Assembly: GCA_029260195.1 (NCBI GenBank)
Contig: JAJDDS010000205.1
Location: 1 to 13,309 of the forward strand
Direction: 5' to 3'
DNA length: 13,309 nucleotides
Source of the DNA: Phycisphaerae bacterium
Lineage (GTDB): Bacteria > Planctomycetota > Phycisphaerae > UBA1845
In this document: positions 5,922 through 13,309 of the stretch, one piece after another
Layout of the letters: every line of letters begins with the position of its first letter
Numbering within the stretch: position 1 is the first letter of the stretch
Made by a program: the position numbers and the translations under genes
Notes under the pieces: model-generated
The model's input: the letters and a program-made list of their open reading frames with translations, nothing else
What the model was told of the DNA's origin: nothing
The model's database searches: none

Positions 5922-8225
5922 ATGATTCATGGAAACGCGTTGAAGTCGAATCACATGTTGCCGTTGTGCGTCATGGCGTTCTTGGCGGCGGTAACGGTCT
6001 GCGCGATCAACCCGGCGATCGCGGAGCCGCCCGAGAGCGCACCGTACGCGGTGGAAATCGAATGGGATGAAGCCATCCAAGGGCCACTACCGCGCTGGCG
6101 CGACGGCGGGACACCGGAACTCATCCCGGATCAGGCGATGCATCCGTACACGATTCGCTTCGCCGCGACCGAGGATGCGCCGACGTCGGGGCTGATCGCG
6201 TCGCCGCCGGAGTACGCGCCGAGCGACGGCGTGATTTTCCGCTATTCGACGAGCACATGGCCCACGGTGGTGACGGACTGCGTTGCGGCGTTGACCGGCG
6301 ATCCCGCCCATGACGAGATCGCCTACGTCGTCGTCCAGAGTGCGTCGCAGCAGGCGTCGGCGGAGAGTCAGTTTGCGGCGGCGGGGGCGGATCTGAGCAA
6401 GGTCGAGTTCATTATCACGCCGAACAATTCGATTTGGTTGCGGGATTACGGTCCGCACTTCATCTGGCAAAACGGGGCGCAGGCGATCGTCGACAGCCAC
6501 TACTACCCGACGCGCCCACTGGACAATTTCATCCCGACGGTTCTTGCGGATGATTTCTTCGTCATGCCGTCCTACGACATCGGGCTTTACTACTCCGGCG
6601 GGAACTTTCAGCCCGGCCCGGATCGGTCCGGGTTCGTGACGTCGCTGATCAATCAGGACAACAGCGGGTTTGGGGAGGCGTACATCGCGGAGTTGTATCA
6701 GGTGTATCAGGGGATCGACGCGCTGACCATTTTTCCGCGTTTGCCCTCGGCGGTGGACGGTACGGGCCACATCGACATGTGGTTCTATCTGGTGGACGAT
6801 GACACCGCGATCATCTCGGAGTTTATTCCGGGGTCGCACTCGACGGCGATCAGCGTGACCAACAACGCGGCTGCGTTCATGGAGAACGAGTTGGGGTTCG
6901 AGGTGATCCGGGTTCCGGATAGCAACAGCGGGGGAACTTCGGGCATCCACTACACCTACACCAACGCGTTCCGTGTGAACGACCGCATCTTCATTCCGAC
7001 GTACGGGGAGGGCAATCCGAGTCACTTGGCGCGGGACGGCGAGGCATTCGCGGGTTGGCAGGCGGCGGCGCCCGAGGCGGAGATCATCCCAATCAACTGC
7101 TACAGCATCATCCCCGCGGCGGGGGCGATTCACTGCATCGTGATGCAGGTCCCTCGTTACACCGGGATGATCCCGTCGGCGCACGTCGTGTCGCCGGACG
7201 GAGGCGAGAGGTTGATGGGTGGGCGGAATCACGAGGTTCAGTGGGTCGCAACGGACGACGAAGCCGTCACGTCGGTGGATCTTTACTTGTCGCTCGACGG
7301 TGGGGCGACGTATCCGCAGATGATCGCGGATGATGAAGTCGACGACGGGTTCTTCACGTGGTTCGTTCCGATGCAGACCGGAAGTGACGAAGCAATGGTG
7401 AAGGTCGTCGCCCATGACGGGGACGCCAACGACGACGAAGCCAGCAGTGAGTCCGGATTCTCAATTGTGCACACGCAGCGCCATGTCTACGATTTCACCA
7501 GCGGCGCGGGCGTGGACAAGTGGGGATGGGGACATCAAACGGCGAACTGGTCGGGGTTGAACGGCGTCCGGCGTCCGGCGGAGGCGGGTAGCGAGATCGA
7601 TACGTTGCAGGCTGATGCGTACACGAAGATTGCGCACTCCGACGCCAACGGGAGCGATTTCGATCCGAATCGCTACCATGCGCCGAATCCGTTCAACGGG
7701 CGGGAGTCGACGCACATCTTCGAGTTCATGATCGACGAGGATCCGTCGTTGCTCGTCGACATTGAAATCCTATGGGAGGGATACGGTGACGCCTGTCTTC
7801 AAATGGAACTGTATGTGTGGGACTATGTCGAGGGACAGTGGTGTGACGGGGCGGGACAATGTGGCGAAAACCGCTACATGGACAACCAGGCTGCCAATCG
7901 CGACGCAACGCTCAGCGGTCATATTCAGTCGGAATTCGAGCGGTATCTCGACGTGGACGGGATGTTGACGGTTCTCCTGTATGCCGAGAGGCCGTCGCAG
8001 GAGTCAATGCACGATTATATCTCGGTGACCGCACTGCAGGCCTATGATGGGGATTACCACGGGGACGGCGTGCTCGATCTGTTCGACTTCGGGTCATTTG
8101 TGGGCTGTTTCTCCGGTCCGGATGGTGGGATCACGTTCGGTTGTGACGCGGGCGATCTGGATTCCGACGCGGATGTGGACTTTGCGGACTTCGCGATGTT
8201 TCAGCGGATGTTCGATGGGGGGTAG
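5922..8225 (+). CDS. Secreted peptidylarginine/agmatine deiminase-family protein with Ig-like and dockerin-like domains
   Basis: The product (767 residues) belongs to the Porphyromonas-type peptidylarginine deiminase/agmatine deiminase family, which hydrolyses guanidino groups to citrulline-type ureido groups plus ammonia. A signal peptide is clear: basic start, hydrophobic core at about 12-29, and AIA before E35 as probable cleavage site. Catalytic signatures are WLRDYGP (D175), SGGNF, GTGHIDMW (H283, D285) and GAIHCI (nucleophile C405). An Ig-like domain follows (about 417-518, starting near SPDGGERLMGG), then an unassigned, probably beta-rich region (521-708). A C-terminal dockerin-like pair of calcium loops (709-767) contains GDGVLDLFDF and DLDSDADVDFADF. 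Export and the Ig-like domain after the catalytic domain resemble P. gingivalis PPAD more than cytoplasmic AguA. Substrate is unproven: free agmatine, peptides or proteins are possible. A subtilase with a similar tail lies 177 nt downstream. Confidence 0.88.
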   Translation: MIHGNALKSNHMLPLCVMAFLAAVTVCAINPAIAEPPESAPYAVEIEWDEAIQGPLPRWRDGGTPELIPDQAMHPYTIRFAATEDAPTSGLIASPPEYAPSDGVIFRYSTSTWPTVVTDCVAALTGDPAHDEIAYVVVQSASQQASAESQFAAAGADLSKVEFIITPNNSIWLRDYGPHFIWQNGAQAIVDSHYYPTRPLDNFIPTVLADDFFVMPSYDIGLYYSGGNFQPGPDRSGFVTSLINQDNSGFGEAYIAELYQVYQGIDALTIFPRLPSAVDGTGHIDMWFYLVDDDTAIISEFIPGSHSTAISVTNNAAAFMENELGFEVIRVPDSNSGGTSGIHYTYTNAFRVNDRIFIPTYGEGNPSHLARDGEAFAGWQAAAPEAEIIPINCYSIIPAAGAIHCIVMQVPRYTGMIPSAHVVSPDGGERLMGGRNHEVQWVATDDEAVTSVDLYLSLDGGATYPQMIADDEVDDGFFTWFVPMQTGSDEAMVKVVAHDGDANDDEASSESGFSIVHTQRHVYDFTSGAGVDKWGWGHQTANWSGLNGVRRPAEAGSEIDTLQADAYTKIAHSDANGSDFDPNRYHAPNPFNGRESTHIFEFMIDEDPSLLVDIEILWEGYGDACLQMELYVWDYVEGQWCDGAGQCGENRYMDNQAANRDATLSGHIQSEFERYLDVDGMLTVLLYAERPSQESMHDYISVTALQAYDGDYHGDGVLDLFDFGSFVGCFSGPDGGITFGCDAGDLDSDADVDFADFAMFQRMFDGG

Positions 8226-8230
8226 GAACG

Positions 8231-8341
8231 GAAAAGCCGAGAGCCGAAAAACGGAAGAAACGGGAAACGGGCAGCCACAGAGGGCACAGTGGGCACAGAG
8301 AAAGACACAATCGGAACACTGGAAAACGGAGAACGGATGGG
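8231..8341. repeat. Low-complexity heptad and nonamer repeats between the two secreted-protein genes
   Basis: Most of the 177-base gap is repeat-like. At 8231-8272 purine-rich 7-base units occur (for example CGAGAGC and AACGGGA), with a one-base phase shift partway. At 8276-8302 there are three tandem 9-base units: CACAGAGGG, CACAGTGGG, CACAGAGAA. At 8321-8341 heptads return as GGAAAAC and GGAGAAC with a diverged third. The upstream in-frame extension of the protease gene runs through part of this and is therefore rejected as coding. Confidence 0.7.
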
Positions 8342-8390
8342 CGGGTTTCGGCGTTGTGTGGTCAGAGTCAATGAATGCAGGCAATACTCG

Positions 8391-8394
8391 GGAG
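8391..8394 (+). promoter_or_regulatory. Ribosome-binding site deciding the subtilase start
   Basis: GGAG with an 8-base spacer to ATG 8403, the same spacing as the deiminase gene. It supports 8403 over the upstream ATG at 8289, whose translation would run through repeat DNA. Confidence 0.7.
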
Positions 8395-8402
8395 CACGGA
8401 CG

Positions 8403-11400
8403 ATGAAGGTACTACGGAATCAGTGGGGCGTTTCGCTGTTGGTGGCGACAATTTCACTTGGAGCGGTGGCGTCTACAGTCATCGCGGGAACGCACGCGGT
8501 ACGTCTGCCGGGTGACGCGGCTGGGACGATTGCGGAACTGCAACTGAATCCGATCGTCGATCTGGATTACGGTGCGTTCGGTTGGTTGGTACTGGCGGAT
8601 GACGACATGGAACGTCTGCGCACGTCGGGGCGGCGATTCGTCGAACAGCCCAGTGCTTTTACCCTGCGTTTGGGTGAACAGAGTTTCGACCCGGCGGTGA
8701 GCGTGCCAGTGGCGCCCGCGGGTTGGGCGACGGCGGCGGGCGACGGTCCCGATCTGCACCTGGTGCAGTTCGTGGGGCCGACCAAATCGGAGTGGTTGGC
8801 TGAGTTGGCGGGTCGTGGGCTCGAGGTCGTGCAATACGTACACCCGTTCACGTACATCGCTTGGGGCGTGTCGTCGCAACGTGCCGCAGCCGCGGCGTCG
8901 CCGTCGGTTCGATGGGCTGGGGCGTTTTCGCCGGCGTATCGGGTACTACCGCGCTGGCGTGGATTGCCAGAGGCTGGGCGGTCCGTCAACGTGCTATTGT
9001 ATCGCGGGGCGGACACGAACGCAGCCATCCTTGCCCTCGAACAGATGGGCGCCGTTGTCCTGGGGCGCGATGTTCTGAACGGGACGTTCGAGGTGGCGGA
9101 GTTGACGCTATCGGGGACGTCCTTCCAGAACGCAGCCAAGATACCGGGGGTCTACAGCATTCAGCCGAATCCGACCGACGGCGGGCTGCGTACGGAGATG
9201 GCGGATCAGGTGAATGTCAACAACGTTGACGAGACCAACCTGGCGTTTCCCGGGTACATGGCTTGGTTGGCGGATGTGGGGTTCAACGGGGCGGGCGTGA
9301 TTATCGCGAACGTCGACGGTGGGATTCAAGACAGCCACCCGGACCTGGTGAGCCGTCTGGTGGGTTGCTCGGGGCAGACGTGCGGCGGTAGCGCGTCGAG
9401 CAGCCACGGGACGCACACGGCTGGCATCATGGCGGGGGACGGAAGTTCCGGTGTGCTTGATTCGTTTGGATTCCTTCGGGGGCTGGGAGTGTCGCCGGGG
9501 GCGAATCTGGTGGAACAAACGTACAGCGGTTGGTATCAGCAACCGGGAGGGATGTTGCTGCTGATGACCGACTCGTACAACAATGGAGCGTCGCTGTCGG
9601 GGAACAGTTGGGGTCCGTCGGGGTCGCCGCTGGGGTATGACAACCACACGATGCAGGTGGACATCGGCGTCCGCGATACAGACCCGAAGGCGCCGGGAAA
9701 TCAGCCGTTGACGTTCGTGCTGTCGTTCATGAACGGTAACGGCGGGACGAGTTCTCAGGGAACGCCTGACGAAGCCAAGAATCTGTTCAATATCGGCTCG
9801 ACCAAGATGCAGAACAGCGGGGGCTCACAAATATTGCAGATTGACGATCTGTCGAGCAATACGGCGCACGGTCCGGCGCTGGACGGGCGAACGATTCCGC
9901 ACATGGTGGCGCCGGGGTGTCTGGTGGATTCGAGCACGTCGGGCAGTGGGTACACGCTGATGTGCGGGACCAGCATGGCGTCACCACACGTAAGCGGTGC
10001 GGTGGCGATGTTCATCGAGTACTATCGATCGCTTCCGGACTATATCGAGGATCCGAGCCCGGCACTCATCAAGGGGGCGTTTCTGCCCGTCTCGCGCGAC
10101 CTGGCGGGTCACCACGACGCGGACGGCGGCATCCTCGGGCATCCATTCGACAGCAAGCAGGGATGGGGGCGCATGGACCTCGAAGCCGTTGTCGATCCGG
10201 CGCTGACGGCGCGGTATTTCGACAATCCGATGGTGTTCAATGCGACGGGCGAGGAGTGGGTGACCGATCTGTCACCGGTGGATTCTTCGCAGCCGATGCG
10301 TTTCATGCTGGTCTGGACGGACGCTCCGGGACACGGGCTGGGTGGTTCGGCGCCGGCGTGGAATAACGATCTGGACCTGGTAGTGCAGGTTGGCGGGAAC
10401 ACGTACCACGGGAACAACTTCGACGCGAACGGCTGGTCGCAGGCGGGCGGGAGTCCGGACTTGATGAACAACACCGAGGGTGTTTTCCTGGGCCCGACAT
10501 CGCCAGGCGGCGCGACGATTCGGGTCGTTGCGGCCAACATCAACTCGGACGGCGTTCCCAATCAAGGGGATGAAACGGATCAGGACTTTGCGCTCGTTTG
10601 TTACAACTGCGCGGAGGAGCCGGGATTCAACCTGACGGTCGATCCCGGTGATGTGGTGATCTGCGCGCCGGACGACGCGGTGTTCGAGATAACCGTCGGG
10701 CAGATTCTGGGTTACACCGAGCCGGTCACGCTGTCGGCGAGCGGTCATCCGGCTGGGACGACGGTGTTGTTCAGCCAGAACCCGATTGTTCCGCCGGGGG
10801 TCAGCACGATGACGATCACCAACACCGGAGCGGCGGCGGTGGGATCGCACACCATCGAAATCCTCGGCGCGGCGCCGGAGTTGGATCGAGGGACGGTCGT
10901 GGATCTGACGGTGTACGACGGCGCGCCGGGTGACAGCCTGCTGACTGCGCCGCCGAATGGTGAGATCGGTGTTTCGCTCGTTCCCGAGTTCATGTGGACG
11001 GCGGCGGTTCAGGGCGCTGCGTATGACTTCGATCTGGCAACGGATTCGGGATTCAACAACATTGTCGAATCGGTGAGTGGGTTGGAAGACACGACCCACA
11101 CCGCAAGTTCGGCGCTGGACCGGCTGACCACGCACTACTGGCGGGTCCGGGCGCACAATCTGTGCGGCGTGGGGCCTTACTCCGCCACGTCGAGCTTCAC
11201 GACGCGCGACCTGCCGGCGGTGCTGCTGGTGGATGACGATGACAACAGCCCGGACGTAATTTCGAGCTACACGACTGCTCTGGACGCGCTGGGGCAGGAT
11301 TACGATCTGTGGGATACGAACAACAGCGACGGCGAGCCGGATGCGGCGACGGTGGCGCAGTACGGTGTCGTTGTTTGGTTCACGGGTGACGAATTTGGCG

Positions 11401-12059
11401 GTTCGTGCGGACCGGGTGCGGCTGGCGAGGCGGCGCTTGGGGCGTTTCTGGACGCCGGGGGCTGCCTGTTCATGAGTAGCCAGGACTATCACTTCGACCG
11501 TGGGTTGACGTCGTTCATGTCCAATTACCTGGGCGTCGCGTCCGTGGCGGACGATGTTGGGCAGTCGATGGTCACCGGCGTCGGACCGGTGTTCGGCGGG
11601 ATGGGGCAGTACGTGCTGGCCTATCCGTTCAGCAACTGGAGCGATCGCGTGACGCCGGGGGCGGGTGCGGAGTTGGCGTTCGACGGTGACGACGGCGACG
11701 CGGCGATCGCGAAGGACAACGGCGTCTATCGATCGATGTTCTGGGGATTCCCGTTCGAGGCGATCGGAAGCGCGGATGATCGACGCGTCCTGATGAGTAC
11801 GGTGCTGGACTGGTGCGCAGCCGCTCAGGTTCCGGATTGCAACGGGAACGGTGTCCCGGACGACGCGGAGGCGCTTGCGGATTACGACATGGACTGCGAC
11901 GTGGACATGGCGGACTTCGGATCGCTTCAGTTGTGCTACACGGGGCCGAACCTGCCATTTCCCATGCCGTTGTGCAGCGTCTTCGACAATGACGACGACG
12001 GTGATATCGACGTGTTGGATGTGGCTGACTATTTCACGGCTGTGACCGGGCCGCAGTAA
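8403..12059 (+). CDS. Secreted subtilisin-family (S8) serine protease with multidomain C-terminus and dockerin-like tail
   Basis: This 1218-residue protein has a signal peptide (MKVLRNQW, hydrophobic core about 9-28, cleavage likely after A28). A propeptide-like region (about 29-265) includes VQFVGPTKSEWLAEL and YVHPFTYIAWG. The S8 domain (about 266-600) carries D305 (ANVDGGI), H335 (SSHGTHTAG), oxyanion N446 (NGNGG) and S524 (GTSMASPHVSGA). Next come a beta-sandwich (about 606-745, with MLVWTDAPG and NNDLDLVV) as in KP-43-like subtilases, a further beta module (741-840) and an FN3-like module (845-937). A segment beginning VLLVDDDDN (939-1140) looks like a class I glutamine-amidotransferase-like fold, with no convincing catalytic set. 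Last are dockerin-like calcium loops (1145-1218). It should act outside the cytoplasm as an endopeptidase; cleavage preference cannot be read. It may be cotranscribed with the deiminase, 177 nt upstream. Confidence 0.93.
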   Translation: MKVLRNQWGVSLLVATISLGAVASTVIAGTHAVRLPGDAAGTIAELQLNPIVDLDYGAFGWLVLADDDMERLRTSGRRFVEQPSAFTLRLGEQSFDPAVSVPVAPAGWATAAGDGPDLHLVQFVGPTKSEWLAELAGRGLEVVQYVHPFTYIAWGVSSQRAAAAASPSVRWAGAFSPAYRVLPRWRGLPEAGRSVNVLLYRGADTNAAILALEQMGAVVLGRDVLNGTFEVAELTLSGTSFQNAAKIPGVYSIQPNPTDGGLRTEMADQVNVNNVDETNLAFPGYMAWLADVGFNGAGVIIANVDGGIQDSHPDLVSRLVGCSGQTCGGSASSSHGTHTAGIMAGDGSSGVLDSFGFLRGLGVSPGANLVEQTYSGWYQQPGGMLLLMTDSYNNGASLSGNSWGPSGSPLGYDNHTMQVDIGVRDTDPKAPGNQPLTFVLSFMNGNGGTSSQGTPDEAKNLFNIGSTKMQNSGGSQILQIDDLSSNTAHGPALDGRTIPHMVAPGCLVDSSTSGSGYTLMCGTSMASPHVSGAVAMFIEYYRSLPDYIEDPSPALIKGAFLPVSRDLAGHHDADGGILGHPFDSKQGWGRMDLEAVVDPALTARYFDNPMVFNATGEEWVTDLSPVDSSQPMRFMLVWTDAPGHGLGGSAPAWNNDLDLVVQVGGNTYHGNNFDANGWSQAGGSPDLMNNTEGVFLGPTSPGGATIRVVAANINSDGVPNQGDETDQDFALVCYNCAEEPGFNLTVDPGDVVICAPDDAVFEITVGQILGYTEPVTLSASGHPAGTTVLFSQNPIVPPGVSTMTITNTGAAAVGSHTIEILGAAPELDRGTVVDLTVYDGAPGDSLLTAPPNGEIGVSLVPEFMWTAAVQGAAYDFDLATDSGFNNIVESVSGLEDTTHTASSALDRLTTHYWRVRAHNLCGVGPYSATSSFTTRDLPAVLLVDDDDNSPDVISSYTTALDALGQDYDLWDTNNSDGEPDAATVAQYGVVVWFTGDEFGGSCGPGAAGEAALGAFLDAGGCLFMSSQDYHFDRGLTSFMSNYLGVASVADDVGQSMVTGVGPVFGGMGQYVLAYPFSNWSDRVTPGAGAELAFDGDDGDAAIAKDNGVYRSMFWGFPFEAIGSADDRRVLMSTVLDWCAAAQVPDCNGNGVPDDAEALADYDMDCDVDMADFGSLQLCYTGPNLPFPMPLCSVFDNDDDGDIDVLDVADYFTAVTGPQ

Positions 12060-12097
12060 GGCGGCGCGGATTACGCTGTTGCCGATTTACGCTTTCG

Positions 12098-12139
12098 AGC
12101 CCACGGATTGTGATCCCTGTGGATTGCGATCCGTGGGCT
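12098..12139 (+). terminator. Long hairpin after the subtilase gene, probable terminator
   Basis: The arms 12098-12108 (AGCCCACGGAT) and 12129-12139 (ATCCGTGGGCT) match perfectly over 11 bases. As RNA the pairing continues to 12116/12121 with three G-U wobbles, giving a 19-bp stem and loop CUGU. It starts 39 bases after the protease stop. Downstream T-richness is weak (GTGTTGGTGTTTT, ending about 12154), so it may terminate poorly or mainly protect the mRNA end. In the minus direction no T-tract follows. Confidence 0.5.
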
Positions 12140-12154
12140 GCGTGTTGGTGTTTT

Positions 12155-12190
12155 GGGCAAGATGCTTCGCTACGCTCAGTATGACATTGG
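12155..12190. repeat. Stock intergenic repeat (GCTTCGCTACGCTCAG type)
   Basis: The segment around GATGCTTCGCTACGCTCAGT, continuing ATGACA, belongs from memory to a low-complexity sequence family scattered between genes in many uncultured bacteria. On the minus strand it would translate as CHTERSEAS, a string I recall from spurious predicted proteins. It contains CGCT repeats and no sign of a gene. The family assignment rests on recall only. Confidence 0.45.
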
Positions 12191-12247
12191 GGGCGGGCTG
12201 CTCCCAAACGACGCATGTGGGTCGTCTCGGCCGACCAGGAGGTCGGC
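12187..12247. other. Two small hairpins in the convergent gap before alaS
   Basis: TTGGGGGC (12187-12194) pairs with GCTCCCAA (12200-12207), with one wobble as plus-strand RNA. GCCGACC (12230-12236) pairs with GGTCGGC (12241-12247) around loop AGGA. The second, 33 bases past the alaS stop, could help end alaS transcription, but neither is followed by a T-tract. Confidence 0.35.
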
Positions 12248-12279
12248 GGCTACGCGATGGGCGACTTCGCGATGTGGGA

Positions 12280-13309
12280 TCAGGATAGGCGTTCGGTTAT
12301 CCAGGCCTTTGCGCGGTCGACAGCGTCGGGGATTGCGTCGGGGTCGCCTCCGCCGCCTTGGGCCATGTCGGGTCTGCCTCCGCCTTTGCCGCCGACCATG
12401 GGAGCGATTTCTTTGATGAGGTCGCCGGCTTTGATTCCCTTCTTGACGAGGTCCTTGCTCATGCCGGCGAGGAGTGTCACCTTGTGACCCTCTGCGCAAG
12501 CGAGGAAGACGGCGCTGGAGTCGGTCTTCTGGCGGAACCAGTCGACGGCGCCGCGGAGAGCGTCGGTGTTGGCGGGGGGGACTTGGGCGACGATGATCCT
12601 GGTGTCGCTGATCGCGATGGATTCGTCGAGGAGTTCCCTCGCTCGGGTCATGACGTCGCCGGCGGCGGCGGTGGCAGCCCGCTTGGACTGTTCCTTGATG
12701 GTCTTTTGGACGTCGGTCAGAGCATCGCGGATTCGATGGCGCGTGGTGAGGGGGATGGCGGATTCGTTGGCGCGGGATTGGAGATCGGCGGTGGTCCGGG
12801 ACAGAGAAACCGCATCGTGGGCGTCCGCTCCCTTACGGTCGCGGCTCTGTAGCGCTTGCGCTTCGGCGAGGAGTTGTTGGCCGAGGGCGCGGGCGGTTTG
12901 GGCGGTGGGGCCGGTGACGCCGACGAGCCGGCGCACGCCCTTGGCGACGGCCTCTTCGACGATCAGGGTGAAGCGTTCGGCCGCGGCGGTTTTGTTGAGG
13001 TGCGTGCCGCCGCAGAACTCGACGGAGTGTTTCATCCAGTTGGGGTTCTCGGGGTCGGCGAGCATTTCGTCGATGTCGGCTCCGATGGAAACGACGCGGA
13101 CGATGTCGGGGTATTTCTCGCCGAAGACAGCCCGGAGTGTGTTGATTTCGAGGGCCTTCTTCTGGTCGACCTCTTTGGTGTGGACGGTTTGGTCGGCGTC
13201 GATCTGGTCGGTGACGAGTTCTTCGATTCGGGTGATCTCGTCGACGGTGAGCGGTTTGTTGTGGGAGAAGTCAAAGCGCGTCTTCTCGGGATCGACGAGG
13301 GAACCTCTC
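12280..13309 (-). CDS. alaS: Alanyl-tRNA synthetase, C-terminal part (5' end outside the window)
   Basis: AlaRS attaches alanine to tRNA-Ala in the cytoplasm and edits mischarged Ser/Gly-tRNA. About 342 C-terminal residues are visible, entering from the right edge with RGSLVDPEKTRFDFSH. The editing-domain zinc motif CGGTH is at 13000-13014. A helical, charged linker follows (about 12650-12900, with LQSRDRKGADAHDAV), then the DHHA1-type C-terminal domain with KVTLLAGMSKDLVKKG and the glycine-rich GGKGGGRPDMAQGGGG, ending AKAWITERLS. Catalytic and tRNA-recognition domains lie outside the window, so integrity of the whole gene cannot be judged; the visible frame is uninterrupted. It converges on the protease gene with a 220-base gap. 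Confidence 0.95.
   Translation of the reverse strand, partial: RGSLVDPEKTRFDFSHNKPLTVDEITRIEELVTDQIDADQTVHTKEVDQKKALEINTLRAVFGEKYPDIVRVVSIGADIDEMLADPENPNWMKHSVEFCGGTHLNKTAAAERFTLIVEEAVAKGVRRLVGVTGPTAQTARALGQQLLAEAQALQSRDRKGADAHDAVSLSRTTADLQSRANESAIPLTTRHRIRDALTDVQKTIKEQSKRAATAAAGDVMTRARELLDESIAISDTRIIVAQVPPANTDALRGAVDWFRQKTDSSAVFLACAEGHKVTLLAGMSKDLVKKGIKAGDLIKEIAPMVGGKGGGRPDMAQGGGGDPDAIPDAVDRAKAWITERLS

Noticed and set aside
6087..7415. 442-codon minus-strand open frame
   Set aside because: It is antisense to the deiminase, whose catalytic residues are all in the plus frame. The minus translation is Arg/Val/Asp-rich with no recognisable motif.
8231..8341. Possible CRISPR array in the repeat-rich gap
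   Set aside because: The units are 7 and 9 bases, contiguous and without unique spacers, so they do not fit CRISPR repeat-spacer structure.
8289..8402. N-terminal extension of the subtilase to ATG 8289
   Set aside because: It runs through repeat DNA. ATG 8403 has a good ribosome-binding site and begins directly with a signal peptide.
10272..11492. 406-codon minus-strand open frame
   Set aside because: It is antisense to the subtilase C-terminal modules, with Arg-rich composition and no motif.

Overview
The window looks like chromosomal DNA from a GC-rich Gram-negative bacterium, most likely a planctomycete or close relative. This is an inference from three things: lipid A and heptose genes, very large secreted proteins that end in dockerin-like calcium-binding repeats, and strong codon bias. 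No rRNA, tRNA, CRISPR array, insertion sequence or phage gene is visible.

Left block (about 1-5375, all minus strand). Transcription order is rnhA (RNase HI), a MEMO-family protein with an N-terminal PqqD-like domain, lpxK (lipid A 4'-kinase), an FAD-dependent DAO-fold oxidoreductase, an aldo/keto reductase, and a GmhB-like heptose-bisphosphate phosphatase that runs to the left edge. From the MEMO gene to gmhB every junction is a 4-nt gap or a 4-19-nt overlap, so these five genes look like one operon. A perfect extended -10 element (TGCTATAAT) lies just past the rnhA stop and probably drives them. Lipid A/LPS supply is the clear common theme. The roles of MEMO and the two oxidoreductases are not known.

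Right block (about 5376-12059, plus strand). After a gene-free divergent region of about 546 bases come two large exported proteins. The first is a Porphyromonas-type peptidylarginine/agmatine deiminase with signal peptide, full catalytic set, an Ig-like domain, an unassigned domain and a dockerin-like tail. The second is a subtilisin-family (S8) protease with signal peptide, propeptide, full catalytic set, several beta-rich modules and a similar tail. Both have the same Shine-Dalgarno (GGAG, 8-nt spacer). The pair recalls gingipain plus peptidylarginine deiminase in Porphyromonas gingivalis, where a protease exposes arginines that the deiminase converts to citrulline. This is the most interesting functional hypothesis here.

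Right edge (12280-13309, minus strand). The C-terminal part of alanyl-tRNA synthetase converges on the protease gene. The 220-base gap between them holds several hairpins.

A second theme is low-complexity repeat DNA. Three of the gaps between genes, and one linker inside the MEMO coding region, carry short arrays of 7-base or 9-base units or a related stock sequence. The MEMO array is six heptads (42 bases), so it keeps the reading frame and adds 14 residues between two domains.
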